Shown piece by piece: positions 53,816 to 63,159 of a stretch of 64,000 nucleotides of DNA (position 1 is the first letter of the stretch; every line of letters starts with the position of its first letter). Both the position numbers and the translations under genes were made by a program. The notes below the pieces were generated by a model that saw only the letters and a list, made by a program, of their open reading frames with translations, was not told the origin of the DNA and made no database searches. This DNA comes from Paramacrobiotus metropolitanus (taxonomy: Eukaryota > Tardigrada > Eutardigrada > Parachela > Macrobiotidae), in NCBI RefSeq assembly GCF_019649055.1, contig NW_026570233.1:620001-684000 (forward strand), written 5' to 3'.

Positions 53816-56254
53816 ATGCAATACCACCGTATAGCAGGCTTACCATCATTAGTAATTCATATCACACATCATTCTCCATTTTTCAGTATGGATCCTAACC
53901 GAGGCGGCAGTCGTCGCCGCGGTTATTCCAGAAAACAGGCAGATCCACAAAACACTAGCCAGTCACAACAAGAGCCAGATTCTTCTGAAACGTCAGAGGA
54001 AGAACACGTCATGATTATCGGCGAAGTGGAAAGGCCAGCAACAAGCCATTCCACTTATTCAGAATCAGAACTACTCGCTAATGTAGGACTTCAGCCAGTT
54101 CCAAAAGTTGAGTCAGCAGAACCATTGTCTACTTCTATACAAGGAAGTACGATGATGGCTGGCTTAACACAGGCAGATTTCACCCGTTTAATGCAGGAAA
54201 ATCAGCAGTTGCAACAACAACTGTTGCAGATGCAAGGCAGTGAACCACCAGAACAACAGGCAGATGAACCAGACAGTAGTTCATCGCCCAGGCCAGTGAA
54301 AAGTGAACAACAGCTTGAGCCAGAAAACACAGGACATGCCAGTTCAACATTACAGCCAGCGTCTGATATTCCTCTTACAGCATCTCACTTATATCAGGCA
54401 TATCTCTCCAGTTCAAAGCCAGAATTTACTCCACGAGCTCCGACATCGGATTTTCATCCGATTAACAGACCAGAGCCAGTGAAAACGGAACAGACACCGT
54501 TTGTCAGACAGCCAGATCTATCACGAGTAGTACGAGCCAGAGTTCCCAATGCAGATCAACTCAGAGCCAGTTCGAGCAGAGCCAATACTGGTCCCAGCAG
54601 AAACACCAGATCTAAGGACAGGCAGCGCGATAGAATTTCTACGATTTCAGAACCACATAGCACAGGCGTAGTCCCGCCTCCACCGGGATTTTCACCGCCT
54701 TTGCCAGCCAGTATGACTCAGCACATCCCAAACAGTGTACATCAGTACAGGTTCCGTAATTCAAGGAGCACAGAGCCAGATCTACCTTGCAGGCGAGGTT
54801 GTCGTTGGGTTACAGCCACAAAATCAGGCGACCCAGCTAGAGCATCAGGCAGAGCAGTACCTACAGGCCGACCTCCAGCTCCAGTACGACAGTCAGTCCC
54901 ACCATTTCCAGGTTTTGCAACCCTGGATATGACTAGGCAGAGAGCACCCATTTATTCACCGCCAACACTACAGCGGCGTTCAGACGAAGATTCACCAGAG
55001 TATACACAGCCACAACTACTGGGATATAAAACTCCCGAGGCATCTCCCATAAAGCCAGTACAAACATGTGTACCAGGTCAGCCAGACAGATCTAGCGAAT
55101 CAAAACGACCCAGATCAGATGACGACAGACGAGCCAGAATCACCGCATTAATTCCGAAAATTTTGGAAGCCATCAGATACGCCAAGGAAACTCAGAAGAC
55201 ACGCCCAACACTATCCGTGCTCGAGGGTTTTTACCGCACTCGACTCGGTGGTTTACAGGCCAGTCTTGCTGAATTCAGAGAGGCAGTTGATTTAGCAGTT
55301 AATACAGCCAGAGTTGTACGCACCTTCAGCAGTGGAAATAATCAGTGGAATACGGAGGCAACTTACACAGCTCCCCAAGTCAGACGAAACCAGCATCAGG
55401 ACACCCCACTTATTTTACCGCGACAGTTTCGGTACGTGGTAGAGGCAGCAATAACGAGATTCATGACCCCAATTGAATCAACAAATCTGGAGATCATCCA
55501 GTACATACAGGCAGTTTTCCCACAGCCAGATATGACTCCAGCAGAAGCTATCAGAACTATACAGGCAGCACTACGTGAATTGGTCCAGCGACGGGTAGTT
55601 GAAGAATTACCCAACCCTGGCGCCGTTCAACCGCCATTTCACCGCTATGCACTGACGAGCACTCATGCACAGAGAGTCAGCGCATTAACAGGAGAGCCAA
55701 TTGAAGACATACCGGCAGTACCACATCAGAATCCCATGCCCCATCCCAATGACATTCTACGTGTTATTGGTCAGTTACAGGCACAACTACGACGACCTAC
55801 ACCAGATGCAATTTGGCAGTCCTTGTTCGAGGAGCGGCCAGATCACACTGTTGTGGCAGTCTCATACGTATTAAGGCAGCTGACAATTTCACGCCATATC
55901 ATACGCCAGTTTCACGGTACAAATCAGCCAGTTTACATTACGCCAGCTAACACAGAGTCACGCTTATCAGAACTACGGCAGAAGAATCCCGATCCCTGGA
56001 GAGCGCTTATTACAAGAGCTATCCATGAGATTGCGGATCCCAGCGGTACAACAATCAGTGAGGCAGCACTCTATATCAGGGCAATTTTGCCAGACATGCA
56101 ACATATGCCAGCACCACAAACGACAATGTATGAAAGGCAGCTCATGGACGATTTCGTCTATGACACCGACGTCCATCGTGGAGTGTGTTTCCGACTGACA
56201 CACCCACTCTCATCACCACCACAGGCATCTCAACCTCCAGCAAAACGGAAGTAG
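53816..56254 (+). CDS. Accessory ORF of the 15.7-kb element, 812 aa, winged-helix-like repeats
   Basis: ATG 53816, or 53888 (MDPNRGGSRRRGYSR). The first half is disordered, rich in Gln/Pro/Ser/Arg, with a Gln-rich helix (LMQENQQLQQQLLQMQ). The second half holds four modules of 65-90 residues at about 441-520, 530-620, 641-705 and 722-800. Each has a helix, a turn, a helix (LEIIQYIQAVFP; ISEAALYIRAILP) and a wing-like end (RVVEELPNP; GVCFRLTHP). The fourth (LITRAIHEIADPSGTT) recalls the linker-histone H15 fold. Tandem DNA binding, for example chromatin tethering of the integration complex, is inference. No frameshift, unlike pol. It is not an envelope gene: no signal peptide or membrane span. 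Confidence 0.7.
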   Translation: MQYHRIAGLPSLVIHITHHSPFFSMDPNRGGSRRRGYSRKQADPQNTSQSQQEPDSSETSEEEHVMIIGEVERPATSHSTYSESELLANVGLQPVPKVESAEPLSTSIQGSTMMAGLTQADFTRLMQENQQLQQQLLQMQGSEPPEQQADEPDSSSSPRPVKSEQQLEPENTGHASSTLQPASDIPLTASHLYQAYLSSSKPEFTPRAPTSDFHPINRPEPVKTEQTPFVRQPDLSRVVRARVPNADQLRASSSRANTGPSRNTRSKDRQRDRISTISEPHSTGVVPPPPGFSPPLPASMTQHIPNSVHQYRFRNSRSTEPDLPCRRGCRWVTATKSGDPARASGRAVPTGRPPAPVRQSVPPFPGFATLDMTRQRAPIYSPPTLQRRSDEDSPEYTQPQLLGYKTPEASPIKPVQTCVPGQPDRSSESKRPRSDDDRRARITALIPKILEAIRYAKETQKTRPTLSVLEGFYRTRLGGLQASLAEFREAVDLAVNTARVVRTFSSGNNQWNTEATYTAPQVRRNQHQDTPLILPRQFRYVVEAAITRFMTPIESTNLEIIQYIQAVFPQPDMTPAEAIRTIQAALRELVQRRVVEELPNPGAVQPPFHRYALTSTHAQRVSALTGEPIEDIPAVPHQNPMPHPNDILRVIGQLQAQLRRPTPDAIWQSLFEERPDHTVVAVSYVLRQLTISRHIIRQFHGTNQPVYITPANTESRLSELRQKNPDPWRALITRAIHEIADPSGTTISEAALYIRAILPDMQHMPAPQTTMYERQLMDDFVYDTDVHRGVCFRLTHPLSSPPQASQPPAKRK

Positions 56255-56849
56255 ACCTTACAGTCTACTTCCTAGCCAAAACAACAATCAGATCAACGCA
56301 TAACACAATAAGATCGCATGGTAGTCTCACAACTACTGTGTAATCATAGCCATTTTCATTTCTAATTACGACAGATCGCATGGTAGATGCAAATCTACTT
56401 TGTGATTATAGCCAGTCCCATTTCACAGTCTAGATCGCATGGTAGCTGTAAATCTACTATGTGATTTTAGCCAGTTAAAATCCTTATACAGTTACAACCG
56501 CAGATCGCATGGTAGGCGTTACAATCTACTTTGCGATTTTAGCCAGTTAAACCAGCACAGAATTACCAAATCGCATGGTAATCAAGGCAGATAAATCGTA
56601 ATTTAAAAGATCGCATGGTAATTAAGGCACATAAAAACAACAAACTGGATCATACAGATCGCATGATAGTAATATCATGTAAACTCAGTTTGTAGGCAGT
56701 GTAATATTATTCTTTTTCAGAAAAATTTCAGTTACTACAGCCAGTATAAAAATAACTAAATTACTCATTAATTTAGTTAAAAAGCCAAATCTACGTAGTG
56801 GGATCACCACTATGATATACGTTTAAATTAAGGCATTTCTACTTTCAGA
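56255..56849 (+). repeat. Array of hairpins reiterating the U5/PBS junction
   Basis: AGATCGCATGGTAG or a near-copy occurs at 56311, 56373, 56432, 56502, 56569, 56609 and 56656. This equals the last bases of the LTR (AGATCGCA) plus the first six of the PBS (TGGTAG). In the second to fourth copies a partner follows 4-9 nt later (ATCTACTTTGTGAT, CTACTATGTGAT, CTACTTTGCGAT) that pairs with ATCGCATGGTAG, partly through G-U pairs and compensating changes. ATAGCCAG/TTAGCCAG follows. No ORF. Confidence 0.75.
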
Positions 56850-57218
56850 ATGGCATTCGCCAGACTCTACAATAAAGATTGTAAGGCATGCCAATACAAC
56901 ACAGGAACACGTCCATGTATGGATCATCTCTTCATGGATACGCCAGATCTACCCAGCCAGGTCGAAGCTCTCGTCACGGAGGTCGTAAATGGCAGCCGCG
57001 ATGCTTACGACCGTGTACGCCAGTCCAAATATTGGCCCCATGTTGAAGCCAGCTACAGCTTTCATCGGAAAGTTTTCAGCGCAGTTAGCCAGCACATCAA
57101 ATTTACCGGCGGATGGCGAGATGCACCAGTGCCGCCTGAGCCAAAAATTCCTGACGCTCAATCCACCACTCTTTGGGCGTTGCAGGATATAGCCAGCCAA
57201 CCCCCAGCCCAACAATGA
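56850..57218 (+). CDS. Accessory ORF of the 15.7-kb element, 122 aa, Cys-containing
   Basis: ATG 56850 (MAFARLYNKDCKACQY). Early cysteines (DCKACQYN, RPCMDH) could bind zinc. The middle is helical (PSQVEALVTEVVNGSRDAYD), and it has WPHVEASYSF and FTGGWRDAPVPPEP. No family is recognised. Its TGA (57216-57218) overlaps the ATG of the next ORF (57215), which suggests coupled translation by reinitiation. Confidence 0.6.
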   Translation: MAFARLYNKDCKACQYNTGTRPCMDHLFMDTPDLPSQVEALVTEVVNGSRDAYDRVRQSKYWPHVEASYSFHRKVFSAVSQHIKFTGGWRDAPVPPEPKIPDAQSTTLWALQDIASQPPAQQ

Positions 57219-58597
57219 TGCATCGCGCACCACATCCTCAGCCGCGCTATGCAGATGCGGCCAAAAAGCCAGCAATTCCCCAATCAGACCGACAGCAGAG
57301 TGGCGCACGAGGCAGTTACAATCCTCGTAGTGGCCCTGTTTTTGATCAGCCAACACCAACATCTTCGGTAGGTTGTAATAGCGGCAGAACAAGTGTAATG
57401 TCAGATTTTGACGATCAGTTGAACTTTCCACAGGGAAAAGGCAGAAAACCGAAGACTGAAAAGCTAAAAATCATCCCACGCCCACAATCAGAAGAAGTGC
57501 AGGTCAACAAAATCATGAAGCACTTCAACCTGTTTGGGCAGTCTAAGGCATTCCAATACAAAAGAGCCATTCGAACAGTCGTTACTGAATTTAACGACTT
57601 TGCCAGTGAAATCGATTTTTATGGGCAGTTGGAACAACGCGACTACAGCGTGGAAGGTCCTCATGGAGAGGAATTGGAGTATCAGTACGCCAACGGTAGG
57701 CAGAACAACCTGAAAACCTTCTTCGACTTGGATGAATTGGATAAGCCAATTTCAACCGTCGATTATGAGGCACTCTCACAACTGCAGTACCACGGAAAAA
57801 TCCATTGGGAGGATTACCTCTTCCAGTGGGTCAGCGCTGAATCCAACCCAGCGTTATTCCTGGTCGCATGTAAGGCAGCAATCCATTGTTTCCAGACACT
57901 CCAGTACGCCAAGACTCTTGAGGAAGTTCGTTGGAACATTCCGAAATCACGCCAGTACAACTCCAGATTGTTCGCACGTATGCTGGCAGCCCTACTTGGT
58001 CATTACAACAGCCATTCCTACTTGTATGACCGTAAATCAGAAGGACGCCTTCAGAACAACTGTAAAGCTATCGGAAGACCACACTTGCCAGAACAACAGA
58101 AGGAGATTTACGAACCAGCCTTAGCCAGACCTACTCCTAAAGAAAAGCCAAAAATCCTCACCTACGTCCAGGATCCCGTCGATATGGTTACTGACCATAT
58201 CGATCGCCTGAAAACCCGTAGTGAGAAAAAGCGCAAGGCAGCTGAATTAACTTCTAGTCAGAACTCTAATGAACGCAGCGTTGCAGCATCACCAACTACG
58301 CCAGCACAACCAGCACTCAAGAAGCCAACAGGCGAAAATGAATCAGCCCCATCAGAGGAGATGAAAACTCCACAGCAGGCAGACCTCAGTGATGCGTTGA
58401 ACGCATTGAAAGGAGCATCCTTGAACGACGACAAGGAGGTGGATACTGAAATGCCAGACAAAAACACGGGGAAATCGGAGAAACAGCCAGAACAACCAGC
58501 TGATGAATCAGCTAAGCCAGCAGATAATGCACTTGACGGCAGGACTATCGAATTACATGCGAATCAGGATGTGGATGACATTCCTGGTGCAAATTAA
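57215..58597 (+). CDS. Accessory ORF of the 15.7-kb element, 460 aa, unknown
   Basis: Starts at ATG 57215 (MMHRAPHPQPRYADAAKK), overlapping the stop of the 122-aa ORF. After a disordered start (to about 85) there is a folded part, about 90-290 (IMKHFNLFGQSKAFQYKRAI; DYEALSQLQYHGKIHWEDYLF; ARMLAALLGHYNSHSYLYD), then a basic helix (HIDRLKTRSEKKRKAAE) and a long disordered acidic/Pro-rich tail ending DVDDIPGAN. No domain, signal peptide or membrane span is recognised. The basic cluster could be a nuclear localisation signal. Confidence 0.65.
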   Translation: MMHRAPHPQPRYADAAKKPAIPQSDRQQSGARGSYNPRSGPVFDQPTPTSSVGCNSGRTSVMSDFDDQLNFPQGKGRKPKTEKLKIIPRPQSEEVQVNKIMKHFNLFGQSKAFQYKRAIRTVVTEFNDFASEIDFYGQLEQRDYSVEGPHGEELEYQYANGRQNNLKTFFDLDELDKPISTVDYEALSQLQYHGKIHWEDYLFQWVSAESNPALFLVACKAAIHCFQTLQYAKTLEEVRWNIPKSRQYNSRLFARMLAALLGHYNSHSYLYDRKSEGRLQNNCKAIGRPHLPEQQKEIYEPALARPTPKEKPKILTYVQDPVDMVTDHIDRLKTRSEKKRKAAELTSSQNSNERSVAASPTTPAQPALKKPTGENESAPSEEMKTPQQADLSDALNALKGASLNDDKEVDTEMPDKNTGKSEKQPEQPADESAKPADNALDGRTIELHANQDVDDIPGAN

Positions 58598-59063
58598 GGG
58601 GTTTGCGTCGGAATACGCCATGTTCTAAGCCAGACCTACATCAGCCACACCTACTTATCATTCTTACACTCCATGAACAGATACAGTTCATGAGAGTTTG
58701 GAATAACTCCTTGGGCAGATACGGTCCTTGTGAGTTTGGAGTTGGAATAACCCGTTGGATTGGACGGATTGTAACCCGCCAGCGGAATTCCGGTATTTTT
58801 CTTTTGTTTTCTCTAACAGACCAAATTCCTGTTTTTGTGATAACATTAAATTGCATCTCGATGGATTTTTATTTTGGTAATTTTAATAATAAGGCCATAA
58901 GCCAAATTTTATCGCCCTTAAGGCCATGTTGTATTTTTGTGTTCTTATTGTAAGGCACAGGAAAGGCATTCAATTCTCATAAACTAACCATACAAAATCA
59001 TTTGTGTAAGGCAATCGTACTTCAATCAGTTCTACCGTTTTAACCAGTCTTTACCGTTTCGCC
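58598..59063 (+). other. Spacer before the last small ORF
   Basis: AT-rich, with short frames only. Confidence 0.4.
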
Positions 59064-59297
59064 ATGGTAAATTCAGAGCCAAAAACTACTCCTAAACAGG
59101 CAAACCAGAGGCAAGATACGCGCTCAATACTCAAGTGGTTGGTGAACGGTCGAGAAGTGGTTGAGTTTGAGAATCAATGTGATTTCGGTATCACTGGTTT
59201 GCGAGTGGCGAGTGTTGCGAGGAAACGTGAGCGACTTCTGATGTCAGCCATTCCTACAGGCAGTGTGTTGATTTCGTTATGGCACAAACTGCACTGA
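59064..59297 (+). CDS. Small ORF, 77 aa, before the 3' LTR
   Basis: ATG in the favourable context GCCATGG at 59064. Product basic (MVNSEPKTTPKQANQRQ; VARKRERLLMSAIPTG). Unknown function; a real gene is plausible because of context and position, but length alone does not prove it. Confidence 0.4.
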   Translation: MVNSEPKTTPKQANQRQDTRSILKWLVNGREVVEFENQCDFGITGLRVASVARKRERLLMSAIPTGSVLISLWHKLH

Positions 59298-59458
59298 GCA
59301 GCGCTATGGCGGAATAGCATACGATCAACTTTCAGACCTACTCAGGACACCACGGGGAAGCAACATCCGTATCTCGTACTCTTGCGTTTCTCGTATTACC
59401 AGTGCAATGCCGGGAGATCAGCGGGCCTCGGGAGGCCTCGGCACCCCACCCAGTGGCA

Positions 59459-59902
59459 TGAGGGAGACTCCGTCAGGATAGCCAGGCTATGGACGCCTTC
59501 GTACTATCGGGAGTGTACGCGTGAGCCAGCACTATATTGTCAGCCAGTACTATTGTTTAGAGCCATTCTCACTGTTATACGGCATTGCGAGCCATAGCAC
59601 GGCAGCGTATGTGCTTGTACGAGTTTACTCGTGCAGTGCACTACGTACAACTCGTACATCAGCCACTCTCACTTGAGGCATAGTACTTTGCAGGTAGCCA
59701 GCACAGTCTTCACGACTGCACAGATCATTCGGTGATTTCCATGCTTGGCATTCCCACCTGTGTCATAGGATGATGTTTATGTTGTGATTTATATATTTAT
59801 GAGCCATTAATATTGATATTTACGTCTTCCCAGTGCGTTTTCCCTATTTCCGGTAGAGTTGTAGGCTCTAGGCCCCTTACGTAGTGTACGGCCTAGATCG
59901 CA
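59459..59902 (+). repeat. 3' LTR of the 15.7-kb element
   Basis: Matches 44228-44671 with about four substitutions (about 1%), so the insertion is recent. Confidence 0.9.
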
Positions 59903-60187
59903 GTAGGCTTCTGACATTTGTCGGTAACATTTGTCTGAAAGTCTCTGACATTTGTTAAGTCAGTAACATTTGTTTGAAAGTTTTCGGCATTTTTCAGAAA
60001 CATTTGTCTGTAAAATTTTTTCAAAAAACATTTGTCTGAGACTGATAGTAAGAAAACATTTGTCAGAAACATTTGTCTGTTACATTTTTTTGAAAAACAT
60101 TAATTTGTCAGTAACATTTGATTGAAAACTAAAAAGCATTTGTCGTTAGCATTTGTCTGGAAAACTCTGGCCCGTTTGGTACGCCAT

Positions 60188-60195
60188 ACTCTGTT
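60188..60195. repeat. 8-bp target duplication of the foldback element, right
   Basis: ACTCTGTT, matching 43834-43841. Confidence 0.75.
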
Positions 60196-60519
60196 GTACG
60201 ACGGATTTTCATGGCGATGTCTGAGACTCTCTGCTGTCTGCAGTCTGCGCTCAACAATCAGTATTTTTTTTCCAGACTTCAGAAGGAAGTACTGTACTCC
60301 AGTTACTACTGCCTCCCTTTTCGGCAGTTCGCGCAGGTGGATGAAGAAGAGCTTCCTGATCCTATTTCAACCTCCGATTTATTTTCAAGTACGGTAAACC
60401 GTAAAGGTCTTTACGAACGGGTTCGCTCTCTATTTGCCGTTACGGCGTTACCGATCATCACGATTTCAGCTGTCTGTAATATGTTCAACAGGATTAACGA
60501 CTCATGTTCTTCCAGAAAA

Positions 60520-62711
60520 ATGAGCGAATTACGGCTGGGAGTGGAAATCGGATTCAAGAAGATCTCGCTTGCGCTGTACGAAAACGGTGTGCCGCGCGTA
60601 ATCTTCAGCTTCCCATCCAGCGCAGCCTGCAGTATTGATCGCAGCGAATGGCATTTTGGGATGAACGCGGGCAGCTTCTTAGCAGACACGCACTACCAAC
60701 ACGTCCCATCGGTGAAGCACGCGCTGCTATCTCACAACGACGGTCGGAAGAATCCGCTGGTACCCCTGTTGCTGGAACAGCTCTTCGCTCACATCAAGAT
60801 GATCGGGGAGAACAAATTGAAGCAGTGTCTCCAAGGCGTTGTTGTCGTTTTGCCGCAATGTCTGAACTGCAGTCCAGTCAACCGTCAAATGGTGATGGAC
60901 GCCTGGCAGAAGAACGGCATCATGGATGTCCTGTGCATCTCCGACGTATCGGCCATTCTGCTGGCCTACACCGTGCAGACACTGGACCGGCGGTCCATCA
61001 TCACCAAAGCATCCGAACCGTTTTATCTGTTGGTGTGCAATGCAGATTCCGAGCGTTGCCGGGTGGACTTCTTCGTGGTGATCAGCAACAACTACGTAAT
61101 TAAAATCCACAATAACTGTGTGCTGTGGGGTTGTTTCGCCGATCTACGGCGGCGCGTTGTCGCCGCGATATATGAGCGGCTGTTGAGTGCGGGGATGCCG
61201 GAAGTGAATCAGCGGGCGCAGCTGGAGGAGGAGTGCTGGAGCCAGATGGCGGTGTTTGACGATTCCCTAACCGACAAGGTGACCATTCGCGCCCCGTTTC
61301 ACCAGTATGCTGTGACGTGCACACGGGGCATGTACCACGCGGTGGCGGCGCCAGTCATCGACGCCATCCGACAGCGTGTCGTTTCGGAGTTGGGGCGATT
61401 CGGGATAATGGACGCGAACACCGGGAACATCAACGGGAAAGTGGAGCTGCTATTGGTGGGCGAGAATTCCCGGCTGGGGCTATTGCGGACCGCGTTGGAG
61501 AGTGCCACGAAGAGTCAGGTGATTGCCGGGGCGGAGAGTTATGGTGACGATGCGGAGGCGTTTGGCGCGGCGATTGCCAGCAGTCTGGCAGGAAACAGAG
61601 AGAACACCTTGATAAACCATCTGCTCGTCAATCTGCGTGAGGGAATCGCATTCGATATGGAAAAGATACTGACGGCGCTGCCGCTGCCCCACGCGGACAA
61701 TGACCTGGCGCAGTCGGAGTGGAATAGGTTCATTGGCCGCCTTCATGATGTTTCCCTGACCGGCGACTTATACATGCGTTACCGGGAAATCCAGTTATCA
61801 TCCCCGGCTTTCGCTTGACATTGTCCTCTCCAAAATTAGGAAGCGGCAAAGCGCATTGCATTAGCCTGGAATGCACTGTTGACGGTCAATCAGTGACGTT
61901 CATGGCTTCATGCGGATGTTGCTGGGGAAAGATGTGCGGATTTCGTTGTATAAGGAGCGCGACCGGGACTGCATCTTGCTTCAGGCTTTGTTCACGTATC
62001 GAGAAAGCGCTGGCTGGAGCACTCTTCGATTTTTTCCGGACGATGCTGACGCTTACAAACTGGAGCCATTTTTGAAGGAGTACGACATGCGAAATCGAGA
62101 GAATCAGACGCTGAACGCGTTCCCTTCTGCACCTGACGGTACTTACTGTGTTAGTCTGTGTATTATGAAAACGCTAATCAGGAAACTATTTATACCAGTA
62201 CTTTTCTGTACGAGTATAAGTGGTAGTTATAAGATTTGTGCGTAGCAAGTAGCATGATTTGTAGCGACAAGTACGATTTACTATTTCGTATACTTTAAAT
62301 TACAGTACTTGTTGCTTTTTAGCGGACAAACCACTTCCTAAGCTAGCGTGGCAATCATCGTCCTCGTTTGTTGCCCTTGTTTCGGACCTGTTGCCTATTA
62401 AGCATGCTCTAAGAATGCTGAAAATCCCGCCTCATCCCAGCATTGTAACCGTCCATCAGTGTTCCCAGCATGGTCTCGTTATCGTGGTCCAGCAGTGCCA
62501 GGTAGTGACCGGTAGTATGCAAGTGAAGAGAAGCAATTTTTCCATCGAACAGCCGCATAAGATCCGCCCAGCTTTGAGGAGTGATTCAGTCAGAATTGAA
62601 GTGACTCCACACGCGTATGTTCGCGTCAGCGTTCCCGATGAAGACGCCTACTACAAATTTCTTTTAATGGTTCTATTTTTTGGACGTGGTGGAGCAAGCT
62701 GTGGCCAGTAG
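60520..62711 (+). pseudogene. HSP70-like gene, copy B, frameshifted
   Basis: From ATG 60520 (MSELRLGVEIGFKKISLALY) the frame is open through the region where copy A is broken, to 61818. A one-base loss near 61780 (before the LSSPAF segment) and an 8-nt insertion at 61905-61912 break the substrate-binding part. The exon resumes to 62138, and a 184-nt intron (62139-62322) leads to the last exon, 62323-62711, as in copy A. Motifs match copy A: CISDVSAILLAYTVQ, LLLVGENSRLGLLRTALE. ATPase motifs are degenerate (EIGFK; YLLVCNADSE). The frame is also open upstream to 60211, but homology to copy A supports the ATG at 60520. The promoter is separated from the HSP70 remnant by 16.3 kb of insertions. 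Confidence 0.78.
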
Positions 62712-63159
62712 ATGAATGAAAAGCCGGTAAAATGTCATTATGTCATATTTAACAAATACTCTAACAAAGTGCAGCGCTGTGTCTTATATTTCGAAGGTTG
62801 TTAAATTGCTTGCTAACACTGTAACACGCTAGCCGTAAGGTCGCCATTTTGGATCATCTTCTTCCGTCCTTTCGGCATGCAGTTACGCAGTTTAACGAAA
62901 TTTTTCTGCCATAATTTAGCGTGTTATTTTTTGTATTTCTGTTGCGTTTTTGATTTGACCAGTAAAGTGCGACAAAATTATGTTAACCAATGTTGTCCGA
63001 TAATCGTTACAATATCAAAAATATTAATAAAGAATGACTTGCAGTTCACAATTAAGTTAGTGAGATTAACTTGTAAATAAACAAGAAACAATAAAAAAAT
63101 TAGTATATCCTTTAATCGGAAAATCGTAACAAAACTGACTTTTCGGCGGGTTTCACTTT
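62712..63159. other. End of duplicated block B, no gene
   Basis: Similar to 38463-38758. Nothing else is seen. Confidence 0.5.

Larger units (their letters stand above)
44228..59902 (+). mobile_element. 15.7-kb LTR retrotransposon with accessory ORFs
   Basis: The 444-bp LTRs (44228-44671, 59459-59902) begin TGAGGGAGAC and end GATCGCA, and differ at about four positions. The duplication GTAG flanks it (44224-44227, 59903-59906). The order gag, PR, RT, RNase H, IN is Ty3/gypsy-like. Pol is broken by several frameshifts, whereas gag and four extra ORFs (53816-59297) are intact. No polypurine tract is evident before the 3' LTR; the adjacent sequence is CACCCCACCCAGTGGCA. With a defective pol this copy was probably mobilised by another. 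The sense strand is unusually rich in GCCAG. Confidence 0.9.
43842..60187. mobile_element. Foldback element (667 bp), split by an LTR retrotransposon
   Basis: Termini ATGGCGTACCAAGCGGGCC and GGCCCGTTTGGTACGCCAT are inverted repeats. Each arm is built of GACAAATG(C/T)-type short repeats (43870-44060; inverse copies CATTTGTC at 59910-60160). The inner stem CCACCGCAAATCTG...CTGAG (44068-44136) pairs with 44156-44222 around a loop of about 19 nt. The right arm is interrupted at GTAG by the LTR element 44228-59902; without it the foldback is about 667 bp. It has no coding capacity. It sits in the divergent promoter of HSP70 copy B. Confidence 0.82.

Noticed and set aside
60211-60519. N-terminal extension of the HSP70-like copy B
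   Set aside because: The frame is open, but the equivalent region of copy A is not conserved as protein and has stops; it is probably a 5' untranslated exon.
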